Positions 1-8,650 are shown, counted from the stretch's first letter. The stretch: 53,233 nucleotides of DNA from Clostridiales bacterium (GCA_015056245.1 SVGQ01000007.1:1-53233); one strand, 5' to 3'. Translations and numbers: made by a program. The notes: generated by a model from the sequence alone, not told the origin.

Positions 1-1421
1 GCCGCCCAGCGATGGGTGCGCAAAAGCCCGGCAGCCAGCTGCTGACCCATGCTGAGCCAACGCTGGGCGGCGGCATCCTTCTGGGGCTGGGAGAAGAAAT
101 AGGGTTCCTCTGTGCCGGGAAGCATGCCCCACTCGCATACCATCCGCTGGGCCAGCACAGCCGCCTTTTCGATATCATTGGCTGCGCCGTTGGTCACATG
201 ATCCGGTCCGCAGAGCAGCATTTCCGCCTCCCGCCCGATCAGCGCCACGGCGATATGGTGCAGCAATTCCTGTTTGCGGTGAAAGAGCTTCTCCGGCGGG
301 ATCGCCATACTGTAGCCCGCAGCCCCCTTGCCGGTGGGAATGATGGATACCTTGCGGATACAGCTGTCCGGCAGGAGGATCGCCGTGGCAAGGGCATGGG
401 CTGCCTCGTGGGCGGCGGTCAGCTCCCGCTCCTGCTGCTGCCTGAGGGGATTGCGCTCCTGCCCGAAGAGCAGGGTATCCATGGCCTTGTGGATGTCCTG
501 CTGGCTGATGGCAGGGCTGCCCCGCTTCACCGCCAGAATGGCGGCTTCATTGAGCAGACCTTCCAGCCGCGCACCGGAGAACAAAGCCGTCTGGGCGGCG
601 ATCTGGCTCAGATTCACTGTATCATCCATGGGTTTTTGCCGGGCGTGGACAGCCAGGATCATCTCCCGCTCCCGAAGCCCCGGCAGCGGCACCTCGATAT
701 GCCGGTCAAACCGTCCCGCCCGGAGCAGGGCTTCATCCAGCGTATCGATGCGGTTGGTGGCAGCCAGCACCACGATGCCGTGCTGGTCGTGGAATCCGCT
801 CATCTCGGACAGAAGCGCATTGAGGGTCTGCTCCCGCTCGTCACTGCGGTTATCCCGCTTTTTGCCGATGGCATCGATCTCGTCAAAGAAGATCACCGCC
901 CGGCCTGCCTTGCGGGCCTTGGCAAACAGGCTGCGGATGCGGCTGGCGCCCACGCCCACATACATCTCCACAAAATCCGCGCCATTGACGGCGAAGAAAG
1001 GCACCCCCGCCTCCCCGGCAAGGGCACGGGCCATGAGGGTCTTGCCTGTGCCTGGCATGCCATGCAGCAGCACCCCCCGGGGAATGTGCGCCCCCATGCG
1101 GGCAAAATCCTCCGGGCGGCGGATGAAGTCCACCAGATCCCGCAGGCTGTCCATGGCTTCATCATTGGCAGCCACATCCGCAAATCCCACCGCAGGGATC
1201 TCCCGGGCGGCAATAGGTCCGGCAGCCTGGGCAAAGCTGCGCTCCTGCTGCTTCTCCCTGCCGGATGTGATCAGCATGGCGCACAGCAGCACAAGGATCA
1301 GCACTCCGTAGGGCAGCGCATCGGCTCCGCTGCCGCCGGTCAAAAACAATGAAATGAGTAGAATCACAACACAAAGGCCTGCGGGCAGCAACGCCCGGCC
1401 CCGCTTGATGCTTGACGGCAT
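1..1421 (-). CDS. ftsH: FtsH-like AAA+ zinc metalloprotease (C-terminus cut by window edge)
   Basis: Membrane-bound ATP-dependent protease of the FtsH/M41 family, which extracts and degrades membrane and regulatory proteins. About 473 residues are visible. They hold two N-terminal membrane segments (about residues 10-28 and 36-52), an AAA domain with Walker A GMPGTGKT and Walker B IFFDEID, and a peptidase domain with the HEAAH zinc motif. A later acidic residue in a GAANDIEKA context fits the third zinc ligand. The start ATG at 1421 follows an AGGAGGTG site. The two membrane segments are almost adjacent, so the roughly 70-residue external domain usual in FtsH is missing. The gene is divergent from the PBP gene. 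Family assignment is firm; whether it is the main FtsH or a short paralogue is not settled. Confidence 0.93.
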   Translation of the reverse strand, partial: MPSSIKRGRALLPAGLCVVILLISLFLTGGSGADALPYGVLILVLLCAMLITSGREKQQERSFAQAAGPIAAREIPAVGFADVAANDEAMDSLRDLVDFIRRPEDFARMGAHIPRGVLLHGMPGTGKTLMARALAGEAGVPFFAVNGADFVEMYVGVGASRIRSLFAKARKAGRAVIFFDEIDAIGKKRDNRSDEREQTLNALLSEMSGFHDQHGIVVLAATNRIDTLDEALLRAGRFDRHIEVPLPGLREREMILAVHARQKPMDDTVNLSQIAAQTALFSGARLEGLLNEAAILAVKRGSPAISQQDIHKAMDTLLFGQERNPLRQQQERELTAAHEAAHALATAILLPDSCIRKVSIIPTGKGAAGYSMAIPPEKLFHRKQELLHHIAVALIGREAEMLLCGPDHVTNGAANDIEKAAVLAQRMVCEWGMLPGTEEPYFFSQPQKDAAAQRWLSMGQQLAAGLLRTHRWA

Positions 1422-1450
1422 ACCGTCCACCTCCTGATGATTGCACAGGC

Positions 1451-1480
1451 AGTATACAGGACGGACAAACCGCATGTAAA
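1451..1480 (-). promoter_or_regulatory. Sigma-A-type promoter of the ftsH-like gene
   Basis: Read on the minus strand, TTTACA and TATACT are separated by 18 bp. The -10 box lies about 30 bp before the start codon at 1421. Confidence 0.6.
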
Positions 1481-1600
1481 TGGTTGATTTTTCTACGTTT
1501 TCCACGGTTTTTGCAGGGAAAAAACGCGCATAGTAGCCAAAGGCGGGTCATTGTACGAAAAATGCGGTTCTGGATCCCGCCGGGTCTGGAGGGATGACGG

Positions 1601-4549
1601 ATGAAAAAGGCAAAGGAACCAGCAAAAAGTGTACAGCGTCCCAAGGACGAAGGGGCCGTTCCGGCTCAGGGAACTGCGCCTGATGAAACGGTGGTGTCCA
1701 GTGGCGGCGATCAGCAGAAAAAGGGGCAGATGCAACCATCCGGTGACCCAAAGTTGTTACAGGATGTTAAAAACACCCCACAAAAGGAGCAAAAAGTGGC
1801 GCAAAGTGGCGATGAGCGATCCTCCGCCCCCACAGGCGAGGCGGACGATGCAGCCACCAACAGCGGATCCGAAAAGTCCAGTTCACTGTCCCCTACCCCC
1901 CGCCAAAAGCGCAAAGCCCAGCGGACTGACCAGCGGGCGCACCGCAAGGAAGAAGCCGCCCAGCGCAAGGCACAGCGGCTGTTGTGGCAGGAAGAACGGG
2001 AGCAGCAGATCCGGGAGGCCAGACACCGCAAGCCGGATATCCGGGGCCGGGCAGCCGGGCGCATCTACCGGCAGCGGAAGCGTCAGGGCAGGCAATTGGG
2101 CACGCCGGATCTGCGAAAGGCAGGATTCCCGGAAAAGAAGCATCCTCTGCGCCGGGCGGGCATGGCGCTGCTGGGAGTGGTTTTGCTGCTGGGATCGGTG
2201 GGATTTTATGTGCTGGATGTGCCCAGCTGGCAGCGGCTGGACATCCGCAAGATCACCGCGGCTCCGCAGACCGGGCGCATGTTCGACAATCAGGGGGAAT
2301 TGATCGCCACCATCCGGGGCAGCCAGAACCGGGTGGTGATTCCGCTGGAACAGATCCCCCGACAGATCCGGGATACCTTCATCGCAGCGGAGGATTTGCG
2401 GTTCTATCAGCACCACGGGGTGGATGTGGTGCGCCTGTTCGGCGCGCTGGCAGCCAATATCCGGGAGGGCGGCTATGCTCAGGGCGGCAGTACCATCACC
2501 ATGCAGCTGATCCGTCAGAGCCACCTGAGCACCAAAAAGACCATCAGCCGCAAGGCAGAGGAGATCGCGCTGGCCTTGCAGCTGGAAGCCCGCATGAGCA
2601 AGGATGAGATCCTTGCCATGTACCTGAACTACATCTATTTCGGCAATGGAGCCTATGGCATACAGGCCGCCGCCCGCACCTATTTCGGCGTGGATGCTGC
2701 CGACCTGACCCTTGCCCAGACGGCCTCTTTGGCGGCTGCCATCAAGGCCCCCAGCTATTATGCGCCCCATGCAAACCAGCAGAACAACCTGAACCGCCGG
2801 GGCTACATCCTCTCCACCATGCTGGCTCAGGGGATGATCACTCAGGAGGCATACAACGAGGCCAACGCCGAGGAGCTGGTACTGGCGGAGCAGCCCCCGG
2901 AGGAGCTGACCTACGGCTGGTTTGTGGATGCGGCGCTGGATGAAGCGGAGCAGATACTGGGTCTGAGCAGCGATCAGGTGCTGACCGGCGGTTTCACCAT
3001 TGAAACCACCCTGAGCCGCACCCATCAGGACGCGCTGGATACGCAGTTTACCAAAGACCTGTTTCCGGCCAAGGCCAGCGACGGCACCCAGGTGCAGGGA
3101 GCTGCGGCCTGTGTGGATGTGCGCACCGGTCAGGTGCTGGCAGTGGTAGGCGGGCGGGAGTATCAGGTGCGGCGGGGCTTCAACCGGGCCACGGATTTGC
3201 GCCGCCAGCCCGGTTCTGCCTTAAAGCCTCTGGTAGCCTACGCTCCCGCCATTGACCGCTACGGCTACATGACCGCCAGCGTCCTCAAGGATGAGCCAAC
3301 CAACTTTGGCGGCTACAAGCCCCGCAACGCCAGCTATACCTACTATGGCAACGTGAGCATGCGCACCGCTTTGCAGAACAGCCTGAATGTATCCACCGTG
3401 GCGCTGATGAACCAGATCGGCGTACCAGCGGGGCGGGAGTATCTGCAAAAAGTGGGGATTCCGCTGGACAATCGGGACAGCAACCTGGCTCTTGCGCTGG
3501 GGGCCATGACCTACGGCGTCAGCCCGGTGCAGCTGGCGGCGGCCTACGCTCCCTTTGCCAACGGCGGCAGCTTCTATCAGCCCCACATGATCCTGCGCAT
3601 CACCGGCCCTTCCGGGGAGGTGCTCTACCAACGGCGGCAGGCCGGCACCAAGGTGCTCAAAGCCACCTCCGCTTACCTGATGACCAGCCTGCTCCAGTCC
3701 GTCACCTCCAGCGGCACCGGCGCCAAGCTCAGCGCGGCGGGCACGCCCGTGGCAGGCAAAACCGGCACCGTCAACATGACCGGCGGCGGCAACCGGGATA
3801 TCTGGATGGCCTGTTACAACAGCGAGATCGCCTGTGCCTTCTGGATGGGCTTTGACGAGCCCGACCAGAACCATAAGCTGGCAGGCTGGGTCAGCGGCGG
3901 CGACAACACTGCCGCCATGGCAAGGGATTACTTCCGCGCCCTGTACAAGAACCGGGACAAGCCCCAGTTCACCCGCCCCAACGGCATCATTGCGCTGGAG
4001 ATCGACAAGCAGGCCATCAAATGGCGGGGCGAGCCCATGCTGGCAGTGGATCTGACCCCCAAAAAGTACCGCTACACCGAGTACTTTACCGAGGACAACC
4101 ACCCCACCAAGAAAAGCGACGTATGGACCCCTCCCCGCTCCCCCAACCGTTTCGTGGTGGGGCACAGCGATTCCGGGTATCCGCTGCTGATCATCCAGCC
4201 TGCGGATGAAGCCATCTACCGGGTGCAGCGGGATGCCTACGGAGAGAGCTTCGTGCTCACCGAGCTGTACGGCACCCCCGGCGAGACGCTCTACTACACC
4301 GACACCGCCGCCAAACCCGGCGTGATGTACACCTACCGGGTCATTCCTGTCCATGCGGAGCTATTAAACAACGGCATCCTGCTGGAGGGCGTGCAGGCGG
4401 TGCAGGTGGGCCAGTCCAAACACAGCGCCAACAGCAGCCTGTGGGACAGCCTCCGGGATCTGTTCCGGGGCCGGGACGAGGATGACGACGACGATGACGC
4501 AGTGGAAAGCATGACAGAAAACCAGACCTCCATTTTCTGGACGGAATGA
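1601..4549 (+). CDS. Class A penicillin-binding protein (transglycosylase/transpeptidase)
   Basis: Bifunctional peptidoglycan synthase of 982 residues (PBP1A/PonA family) acting on lipid II outside the membrane. A cytoplasmic N-terminal tail of about 185 residues, rich in Lys, Arg, Gln and Glu, precedes one membrane segment (about 187-205). The GT51 domain has the catalytic Glu at about 264 (AAEDLRFYQHHG) and GGSTITMQLIRQ. The transpeptidase has SxxK at S539/K542 (PGSALKP), SLN and KTGT at about 720. A fibronectin-III-like stretch follows (about 865-935), and the protein ends with a run of Asp residues. GGAGGG precedes the ATG. The long charged tail and acidic C-terminus are larger than in a minimal PBP1A. 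Family call is secure; the exact paralogue is not. Confidence 0.95.
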   Translation: MKKAKEPAKSVQRPKDEGAVPAQGTAPDETVVSSGGDQQKKGQMQPSGDPKLLQDVKNTPQKEQKVAQSGDERSSAPTGEADDAATNSGSEKSSSLSPTPRQKRKAQRTDQRAHRKEEAAQRKAQRLLWQEEREQQIREARHRKPDIRGRAAGRIYRQRKRQGRQLGTPDLRKAGFPEKKHPLRRAGMALLGVVLLLGSVGFYVLDVPSWQRLDIRKITAAPQTGRMFDNQGELIATIRGSQNRVVIPLEQIPRQIRDTFIAAEDLRFYQHHGVDVVRLFGALAANIREGGYAQGGSTITMQLIRQSHLSTKKTISRKAEEIALALQLEARMSKDEILAMYLNYIYFGNGAYGIQAAARTYFGVDAADLTLAQTASLAAAIKAPSYYAPHANQQNNLNRRGYILSTMLAQGMITQEAYNEANAEELVLAEQPPEELTYGWFVDAALDEAEQILGLSSDQVLTGGFTIETTLSRTHQDALDTQFTKDLFPAKASDGTQVQGAAACVDVRTGQVLAVVGGREYQVRRGFNRATDLRRQPGSALKPLVAYAPAIDRYGYMTASVLKDEPTNFGGYKPRNASYTYYGNVSMRTALQNSLNVSTVALMNQIGVPAGREYLQKVGIPLDNRDSNLALALGAMTYGVSPVQLAAAYAPFANGGSFYQPHMILRITGPSGEVLYQRRQAGTKVLKATSAYLMTSLLQSVTSSGTGAKLSAAGTPVAGKTGTVNMTGGGNRDIWMACYNSEIACAFWMGFDEPDQNHKLAGWVSGGDNTAAMARDYFRALYKNRDKPQFTRPNGIIALEIDKQAIKWRGEPMLAVDLTPKKYRYTEYFTEDNHPTKKSDVWTPPRSPNRFVVGHSDSGYPLLIIQPADEAIYRVQRDAYGESFVLTELYGTPGETLYYTDTAAKPGVMYTYRVIPVHAELLNNGILLEGVQAVQVGQSKHSANSSLWDSLRDLFRGRDEDDDDDDAVESMTENQTSIFWTE

Positions 4550-4703
4550 CCAACGCAGTGCGACGGGATGGTACAGCGAGCTGGAGACCTTTCAGGTTCT
4601 GTTATGGCAGCGCAAGGCAGGCCGCCGCAGGTTGCGTCCGTATGCGTGGCAGAATGGTTTTTCACACCCCTTCCATGCAGCGGCAGTCCTCCCCAAAACA
4701 CAA

Positions 4704-4751
4704 ACAACCGCCGGGGCGCATCCATCAGCGGATTGCGCTCCGGCGGTTTGT
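4704..4751 (-). terminator. Intrinsic terminator between convergent PBP and phosphoesterase genes
   Basis: A long stem (ACAACCGCCGG...CCGGCGGTTTGT, one mismatch) lies between two convergent genes. On the minus strand it is followed by a T-rich stretch, so it most likely ends the phosphoesterase transcript and may work in both directions. Confidence 0.6.
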
Positions 4752-4781
4752 ATGGTTTCAATGGATCCGAACGGTTTGGGA

Positions 4782-5864
4782 TTACTCCAGACGGGCGGTG
4801 AACTTGATCAGCGTCACTGCCGGAGGATTGAACACCCGCCCTGGCAGCAGCTGCCCGGAGGGCGCGCCCAGACCCGGTGAGATATATTGATTCAGGCTGT
4901 TGATCCGCTGCATGCCCACCACGCCGTCATCGCCGGGCAGCCAGCCCTTGTTTTTCAGGTACAGCGCGTTGCCGCCGGGCAGCCGCCAGCCGCCCCCGCA
5001 CAGGTCGCCGCACATCAGCAGGCTGATGTTCCGGAAGCTGAAGGGATGCACTTCCTCCGCCCACTGCAGGCTTTCCCGGATATAATCCGTATCCAGCGGC
5101 GTATGGTTCACCGCGATCTGCAGATCCTGGTCGGTCATTTCCCGCTTGGAGATCACCGTGCGCTCCATCAGCTCAATGCGGTACACCAGCGCCCGGTAGG
5201 TGGCTCCGCCCACGGAATCATACTGCATTCCCTGAGACTCCATCTCCGCTTTCTGATTGTACAGGGTGCTCAGCATGCCCTCTGCATCCACATCGTAGAG
5301 GTACTGGGGCGTGAACCACACCTTCTTTTTGCCGATCTCCAGCAATTCCGGCCTGTCCAGATAGATCGCCCCCTGATCCTGCGCCGCCAGCACCCACTTA
5401 GCCAGCACATGCGGGGTACCCCGGTTGGTGGTCAGCACCGGTGTGGGGTCCTCGTTGCCTGCAATAAAATAGATGGGGGCATCTGCATTGATCTGCTTCA
5501 GGTTATGGATCAGCGACAGGAAGGGTTCATACTCGCCGCTTTTGCCCACCATATCACCGGTGATCACCACCGCTTTATAGCTCTTGCCATTGAGCAGATT
5601 CTTCCACAGCTCCAGATCGCTGCCCACAGGGGATGCATGCAGATCGGAAATATGCAGGATCGTCAGGCCTTCGTAGGCCTTGTCCAGACCCATCATGTTG
5701 ACGGATGCCGTCTCCAGCGTGATGCGGCGGTTAAAACCGGTATTGATCATCACAGCCGCGCCTGCAATGGAGGCGATCAGCAGCAACAGCAGCACAAGGC
5801 AGCCCAATCCCGGGCCTTTCTTTTTCTTTTCCACAAAGATGTACCCGTTATTGCGCCTGCCCAT
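4782..5864 (-). CDS. Membrane-anchored calcineurin-like phosphoesterase with degraded metal site
   Basis: 360 residues with one N-terminal membrane segment (GLGCLVLLLLLIASIAGAAV) and an external metallophosphoesterase fold. ISDLH and GDMV, the first two metal motifs, are present. The third, normally GNHE, reads GNED. The last, normally GHTHGGQ, reads GDLCGGG followed by WRLPGG, so both histidines of GHxH are lost although the surrounding frame is preserved. The fold is therefore kept, but normal two-metal catalysis is doubtful. An ATG 33 bases upstream is in frame, but the ATG at 5864 has the better ribosome site (GGGGGTGG). It stands alone between two terminators. Substrate unknown. Confidence 0.85.
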   Translation of the reverse strand: MGRRNNGYIFVEKKKKGPGLGCLVLLLLLIASIAGAAVMINTGFNRRITLETASVNMMGLDKAYEGLTILHISDLHASPVGSDLELWKNLLNGKSYKAVVITGDMVGKSGEYEPFLSLIHNLKQINADAPIYFIAGNEDPTPVLTTNRGTPHVLAKWVLAAQDQGAIYLDRPELLEIGKKKVWFTPQYLYDVDAEGMLSTLYNQKAEMESQGMQYDSVGGATYRALVYRIELMERTVISKREMTDQDLQIAVNHTPLDTDYIRESLQWAEEVHPFSFRNISLLMCGDLCGGGWRLPGGNALYLKNKGWLPGDDGVVGMQRINSLNQYISPGLGAPSGQLLPGRVFNPPAVTLIKFTARLE

Positions 5865-6058
5865 CCATGCCACCCCCATATCTTGTATTTCCATCATACG
5901 GTGGAACCCTGCTGCAAGTCAACCGGGTATTTCTAAGCAAAGTATTACTCTTTTTCGTAGGAATTACGCCCTTTAGATGATTGTTTGTCACATTCTGTTA
6001 CAAAAGATTGAAATATGTAAAATGTGCCAATTTGTCAATATATGGTTATGGGAAAACC

Positions 6059-6086
6059 GCAAAAAAAGAGCGCTGATGAAGCGCTC
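6059..6086 (-). terminator. Intrinsic terminator of the HAD hydrolase gene
   Basis: On the minus strand, GAGCGCT-loop-AGCGCTC is followed by seven T. It lies just beyond the HAD stop codon. Confidence 0.85.
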
Positions 6087-6132
6087 CCGGATTGTCAAAA
6101 TGAAGGGGCGAGGAGTCTCAGCCCCCGCTATC

Positions 6133-6759
6133 TTACACCATCTTCTTCAAAGGCACCCGCACACCCAGTTCCCTTGCCTTGATGCGCAGATCCTCCACAT
6201 CATGGAACACGATGCCCTGCCATCCGGCAGTGACCGCGCCCTCGATATTCAGCGGCACATCATCAATGAACAGGCATTCTTTCGCCTCCAGACCGAACAC
6301 CTGGCAGAACTTGCGATAGATCTCCTGCTGAGGTTTGACCAGCTGGTAGTCCGCGGAAACGAACTCCCCGTCAAAATACTCATGCCCGGGGATACTTTTC
6401 CAATACGCATGCAACCGCTTGCTGGCATTGGACATCAGATAGATGCCATAGCCAGCCCGGCGGCAGTCGCGCACAAACTCAGCCATGCCGGGGATCGCCA
6501 GAATGGGCCGCTCCCAGCGCATAAGCAGCTCTTCCAGCGCTTCATGAAGACGCTCCGGCAGCCGCTGCTTCACAATTTCCAGCACCTCCGGCTCCGACCG
6601 GGTGCCGCGGTCCATCTGCACCCATTCCAGCGAACGGAACAGTTCTTTCTCCATCAGCTTCTGATCAGCTTCCTCCTCCAACCCCACGCGCTCCATAAAC
6701 AGCTTGGGGTCAAAACGAAGCAATACATTTCCCATATCAAAAACAATATTACGGATCAT
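6133..6759 (-). CDS. HAD-superfamily phosphatase (YihX-like)
   Basis: 208-residue soluble hydrolase. Motif I is FDMGNVLLRFD, with Gly-Asn after the nucleophile region as in the YihX / alpha-glucose-1-phosphatase branch. Motif II is LMSNAS, motif III has Lys in LVKPQQEIY, and motif IV is FIDDVPLNIEGA. The helical cap lies between motifs I and II. The start at 6759 follows AAGGGAA; the frame is open much further upstream but without a better start. It is divergent from corA and ends in a good terminator. Probably dephosphorylates a small sugar phosphate or related metabolite; the substrate is not visible from sequence. Confidence 0.88.
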   Translation of the reverse strand: MIRNIVFDMGNVLLRFDPKLFMERVGLEEEADQKLMEKELFRSLEWVQMDRGTRSEPEVLEIVKQRLPERLHEALEELLMRWERPILAIPGMAEFVRDCRRAGYGIYLMSNASKRLHAYWKSIPGHEYFDGEFVSADYQLVKPQQEIYRKFCQVFGLEAKECLFIDDVPLNIEGAVTAGWQGIVFHDVEDLRIKARELGVRVPLKKMV

Positions 6760-6943
6760 ACAATCGTTCCCTTGCCTTTCCTGCGAAGGTTTATCCGGTT
6801 GTCTCCATGGCCCTTGACCATGCTGTACCTTTATTATACACGTTTTGCAGTTCAATGCAAGGCAGTTGTCGAGCCTTTCCCAGCCAGCAGGACGCGCTTT
6901 TTTCCCACTGAAAATTTCCATGGTTTTTCCGAAGGATTTTCCG

Positions 6944-6972
6944 TTGACACCGTCCCCAAAAGCGGCTATGAT
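6944..6972 (+). promoter_or_regulatory. Strong sigma-A promoter of the corA leader
   Basis: TTGACA, 17 bp, TATGAT. Transcription would start near 6979, leaving about 190 nt of leader before the corA ATG. Confidence 0.8.
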
Positions 6973-7012
6973 AAACCATGGAGACCTATTCTGCCAAAAG
7001 GAGGAGCCCATC

Positions 7013-7096
7013 GTGGACGCGGACCCGTATAGTTGCAAAAACCCCGTACAATCAAACAGGCTCCGGGCAGAGAATGCGGCTCCAAAGCTGGCATAA
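7013..7096 (+). CDS. Possible 27-residue leader peptide upstream of corA
   Basis: A short GTG-initiated frame of 27 codons. An AAAGGAGGAGC ribosome site stands about 7 nt before the GTG, and the frame ends in TAA. It lies wholly inside the corA leader, downstream of the promoter and upstream of the terminator-like hairpin. The peptide has no hydrophobic stretch, begins Met-Asp-Ala-Asp-Pro, and is not recognisable. Its position and good ribosome site suggest a leader peptide rather than a protein with its own job. Coding is unproven. Confidence 0.35.
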   Translation: MDADPYSCKNPVQSNRLRAENAAPKLA

Positions 7097-7112
7097 CTTT
7101 CTCTGCGTATCT

Positions 7113-7171
7113 TTGCGCACGCAAAACCTGCCCGGACGGACGCCATCGGCGTCAGAAAGGCAGGTTTTTTC
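7113..7171 (+). terminator. Attenuator-like hairpin overlapping the corA ribosome site
   Basis: AAAACCTGCC pairs with GGCAGGTTTT and is followed by further T, giving an intrinsic terminator that ends two bases before the corA ATG. The 3' arm (AAGGCAGG) is also the only ribosome-site-like sequence for corA. Closing the stem would therefore both stop transcription and hide the start. An upstream stem, GCAGAGAA with TTCTCTGC (about 7067-7108), could belong to an alternative fold. Confidence 0.55.
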
Positions 7172-8104
7172 ATGAAGAGAATCTATCTCACCGTAGACGA
7201 TCACCTGACCGAGATCAACACTCTGGAGAAGGGCTGCTGGGTGCACCTGCAAAACCCCACCCGGGAGGAGATCAACGGCCTCACCGCCCGTTTCGCCCTC
7301 GACCCCACCTATCTGCCCGCCGCGCTGGACGAAGAGGAAAGCGCCCGCATTGACCGCAATGACGACCAGACCCTGATCATCGTTGACGTGCCCTACGTGG
7401 AAGCCGATGATAACGGCTACAGCTACTCCACCGTGCCTATGGGCATCGTTATGGTGGACGATGTGATCATCACCGTTTCCACCCGTGATTCTTCCATTAT
7501 TACTGATTTTACCGAGGAACGCATCCGGGGCTTCTGGACCTTCAAGCGCACCCGTTTCATTCTTCAGCTGCTCTACCGCAACGCCTCCCGCTATCTGGCC
7601 TACCTGAAGCAGATCGACAAGGCATCTACCCAAGTGCAGGAGCGCATGCAGCATTCCCTGCGCAACAACGAACTGTTGCAGATGATGGCCCTTGAAAAAT
7701 CCCTGGTGTACTTCTCCACCTCCCTCAAGGGCAACGAGATGGTCATGGAAAAGATGATGCGCATGGACATCCTGCGCAAGTATCCCGAGGACGCGGAACT
7801 GCTGGACGATGTTATCGTTGAAAACCGACAGGCCATCGAGATGTGCGTTATTTACCGCGACATCATGTCCTCCTCCACCGATGCTTTTGCCTCCATCATT
7901 TCCAACAACCAGAACACCGTCATGAAGATCTTGACCAGCGTCACCGTGGTGCTTTCTGTGCCTACGTTGCTGGCCTCTCTCTGGGGCATGAACACCCCCG
8001 TTCCCTTCCAGCAGTCGCCGTTTGGTTTCTGGATCGTGCTGGGTATTTCGCTGATTCTGAGTTCCATTGCCGCAGTGGTGCTGTGGCGTAAACAAATGTT
8101 CTGA
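7172..8104 (+). CDS. corA: CorA-family divalent cation transporter
   Basis: 310-residue magnesium/cobalt channel-transporter of the CorA family. The long N-terminal cytoplasmic domain is mostly acidic and helical. Two C-terminal membrane segments end the protein, the first closing with the family signature GMN (about residue 272, LWGMNTPVP) and the second near residues 285-305. The short basic tail WRKQMF follows. Length is typical. It is transcribed from the promoter at 6944 through a structured leader. Ion preference cannot be told from sequence; magnesium is the usual substrate. Confidence 0.95.
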   Translation: MKRIYLTVDDHLTEINTLEKGCWVHLQNPTREEINGLTARFALDPTYLPAALDEEESARIDRNDDQTLIIVDVPYVEADDNGYSYSTVPMGIVMVDDVIITVSTRDSSIITDFTEERIRGFWTFKRTRFILQLLYRNASRYLAYLKQIDKASTQVQERMQHSLRNNELLQMMALEKSLVYFSTSLKGNEMVMEKMMRMDILRKYPEDAELLDDVIVENRQAIEMCVIYRDIMSSSTDAFASIISNNQNTVMKILTSVTVVLSVPTLLASLWGMNTPVPFQQSPFGFWIVLGISLILSSIAAVVLWRKQMF

Positions 8105-8112
8105 GTGGACGT

Positions 8113-8143
8113 CCGGCCTGTCTGCCTATCGGCAGGCAGGCCG
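8113..8143 (+). terminator. Hairpin after corA
   Basis: A near-perfect 13-bp stem (CGGCCTGTCTGCC with GGCAGGCAGGCCG, TATC loop) begins nine bases after the corA stop. There is no T-run, so it may be a 3'-end stabilising hairpin or a weak terminator. Confidence 0.5.
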
Positions 8144-8231
8144 TTCGTCCTAGTTTGTAGACGGACAGAAGTCGCGGCTTATGTGTCAGGGGCCCTGCCC
8201 TGCCACCGCCGCTTGCGTTGGGTCGCCTCCT

Positions 8232-8650
8232 CGCTTCGCTGCGGGGGACGACCCCGCTCCCCGGGAGTGGGCTTGTCTTTTCGGGGGGGATTCCCCCTGC
8301 TGCCACACAGGCTCCGCTGGGCGGGGCTTGGGTGGGAAAAGCGGCATAAGGCTTCTTCCGCTTGCGGACGACCACGCCCCGGGAGTGGGCTTGTCTTTCG
8401 TGGGAAATCCCCTCTGCGTTGCGGGCACTGTTAGGCGGGATTTGGCCTGGAAAAGCGGCAAAAGGCTCCTTCCGCTTGCGGACGACCACGCCCCGGGAGT
8501 GGGCTTGTCTTTTCGGGGGGAATTCCCTCTGCGTTGCGGGCACTGTTAGGCGGGATTTGGCCTGGAAAAGCAGCAAAAGGCTTCTTTCGCTTGCGAACGA
8601 CCACGCTCCCCGGGAGTGAGTTTGTCTTTTCGGGGGGACGGCTGTGCTGC
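8232..8650. repeat. Degenerate tandem repeat, period about 114-127 bp, four units
   Basis: Units begin near 8232, 8359, 8473 and 8588 with CGCTTGCG or CGCTTCG, then GACGACCACGC, CGGGAGTGGGCTTGTCTTT, a GC-rich centre, and TTGGCCTGGAAAAGCGGCA. The two central units are nearly identical (period 114-115); the first is more diverged and the fourth is cut short. Open frames on both strands here are by-products of the repeat. The rest of 8105-8774 holds the corA hairpin and no recognisable gene. Confidence 0.8.

Noticed and set aside
12-1352. Long + strand open frames opposite the ftsH-like gene
   Set aside because: The minus strand carries unmistakable AAA and HEAAH motifs; the opposite frames are composition artefacts.
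6973-7171. M-box (ykoK) magnesium riboswitch before corA
   Set aside because: The conserved M-box core sequences I know are not present, so I describe it only as an unclassified leader.
6978-7175. 65-codon frame overlapping the corA start
   Set aside because: Its ATG is at the expected transcription start with no leader or ribosome site; the GTG frame at 7013 has a much better site.
8105-8619. Open frames on both strands within the 114-bp repeat, giving repetitive peptides
   Set aside because: The frames follow the repeat period, have no ribosome sites and no domain; more likely non-coding.
8232-8650. CRISPR array
   Set aside because: Repeat units are adjacent and over 100 bp long with no unique spacers, and there are no cas genes.
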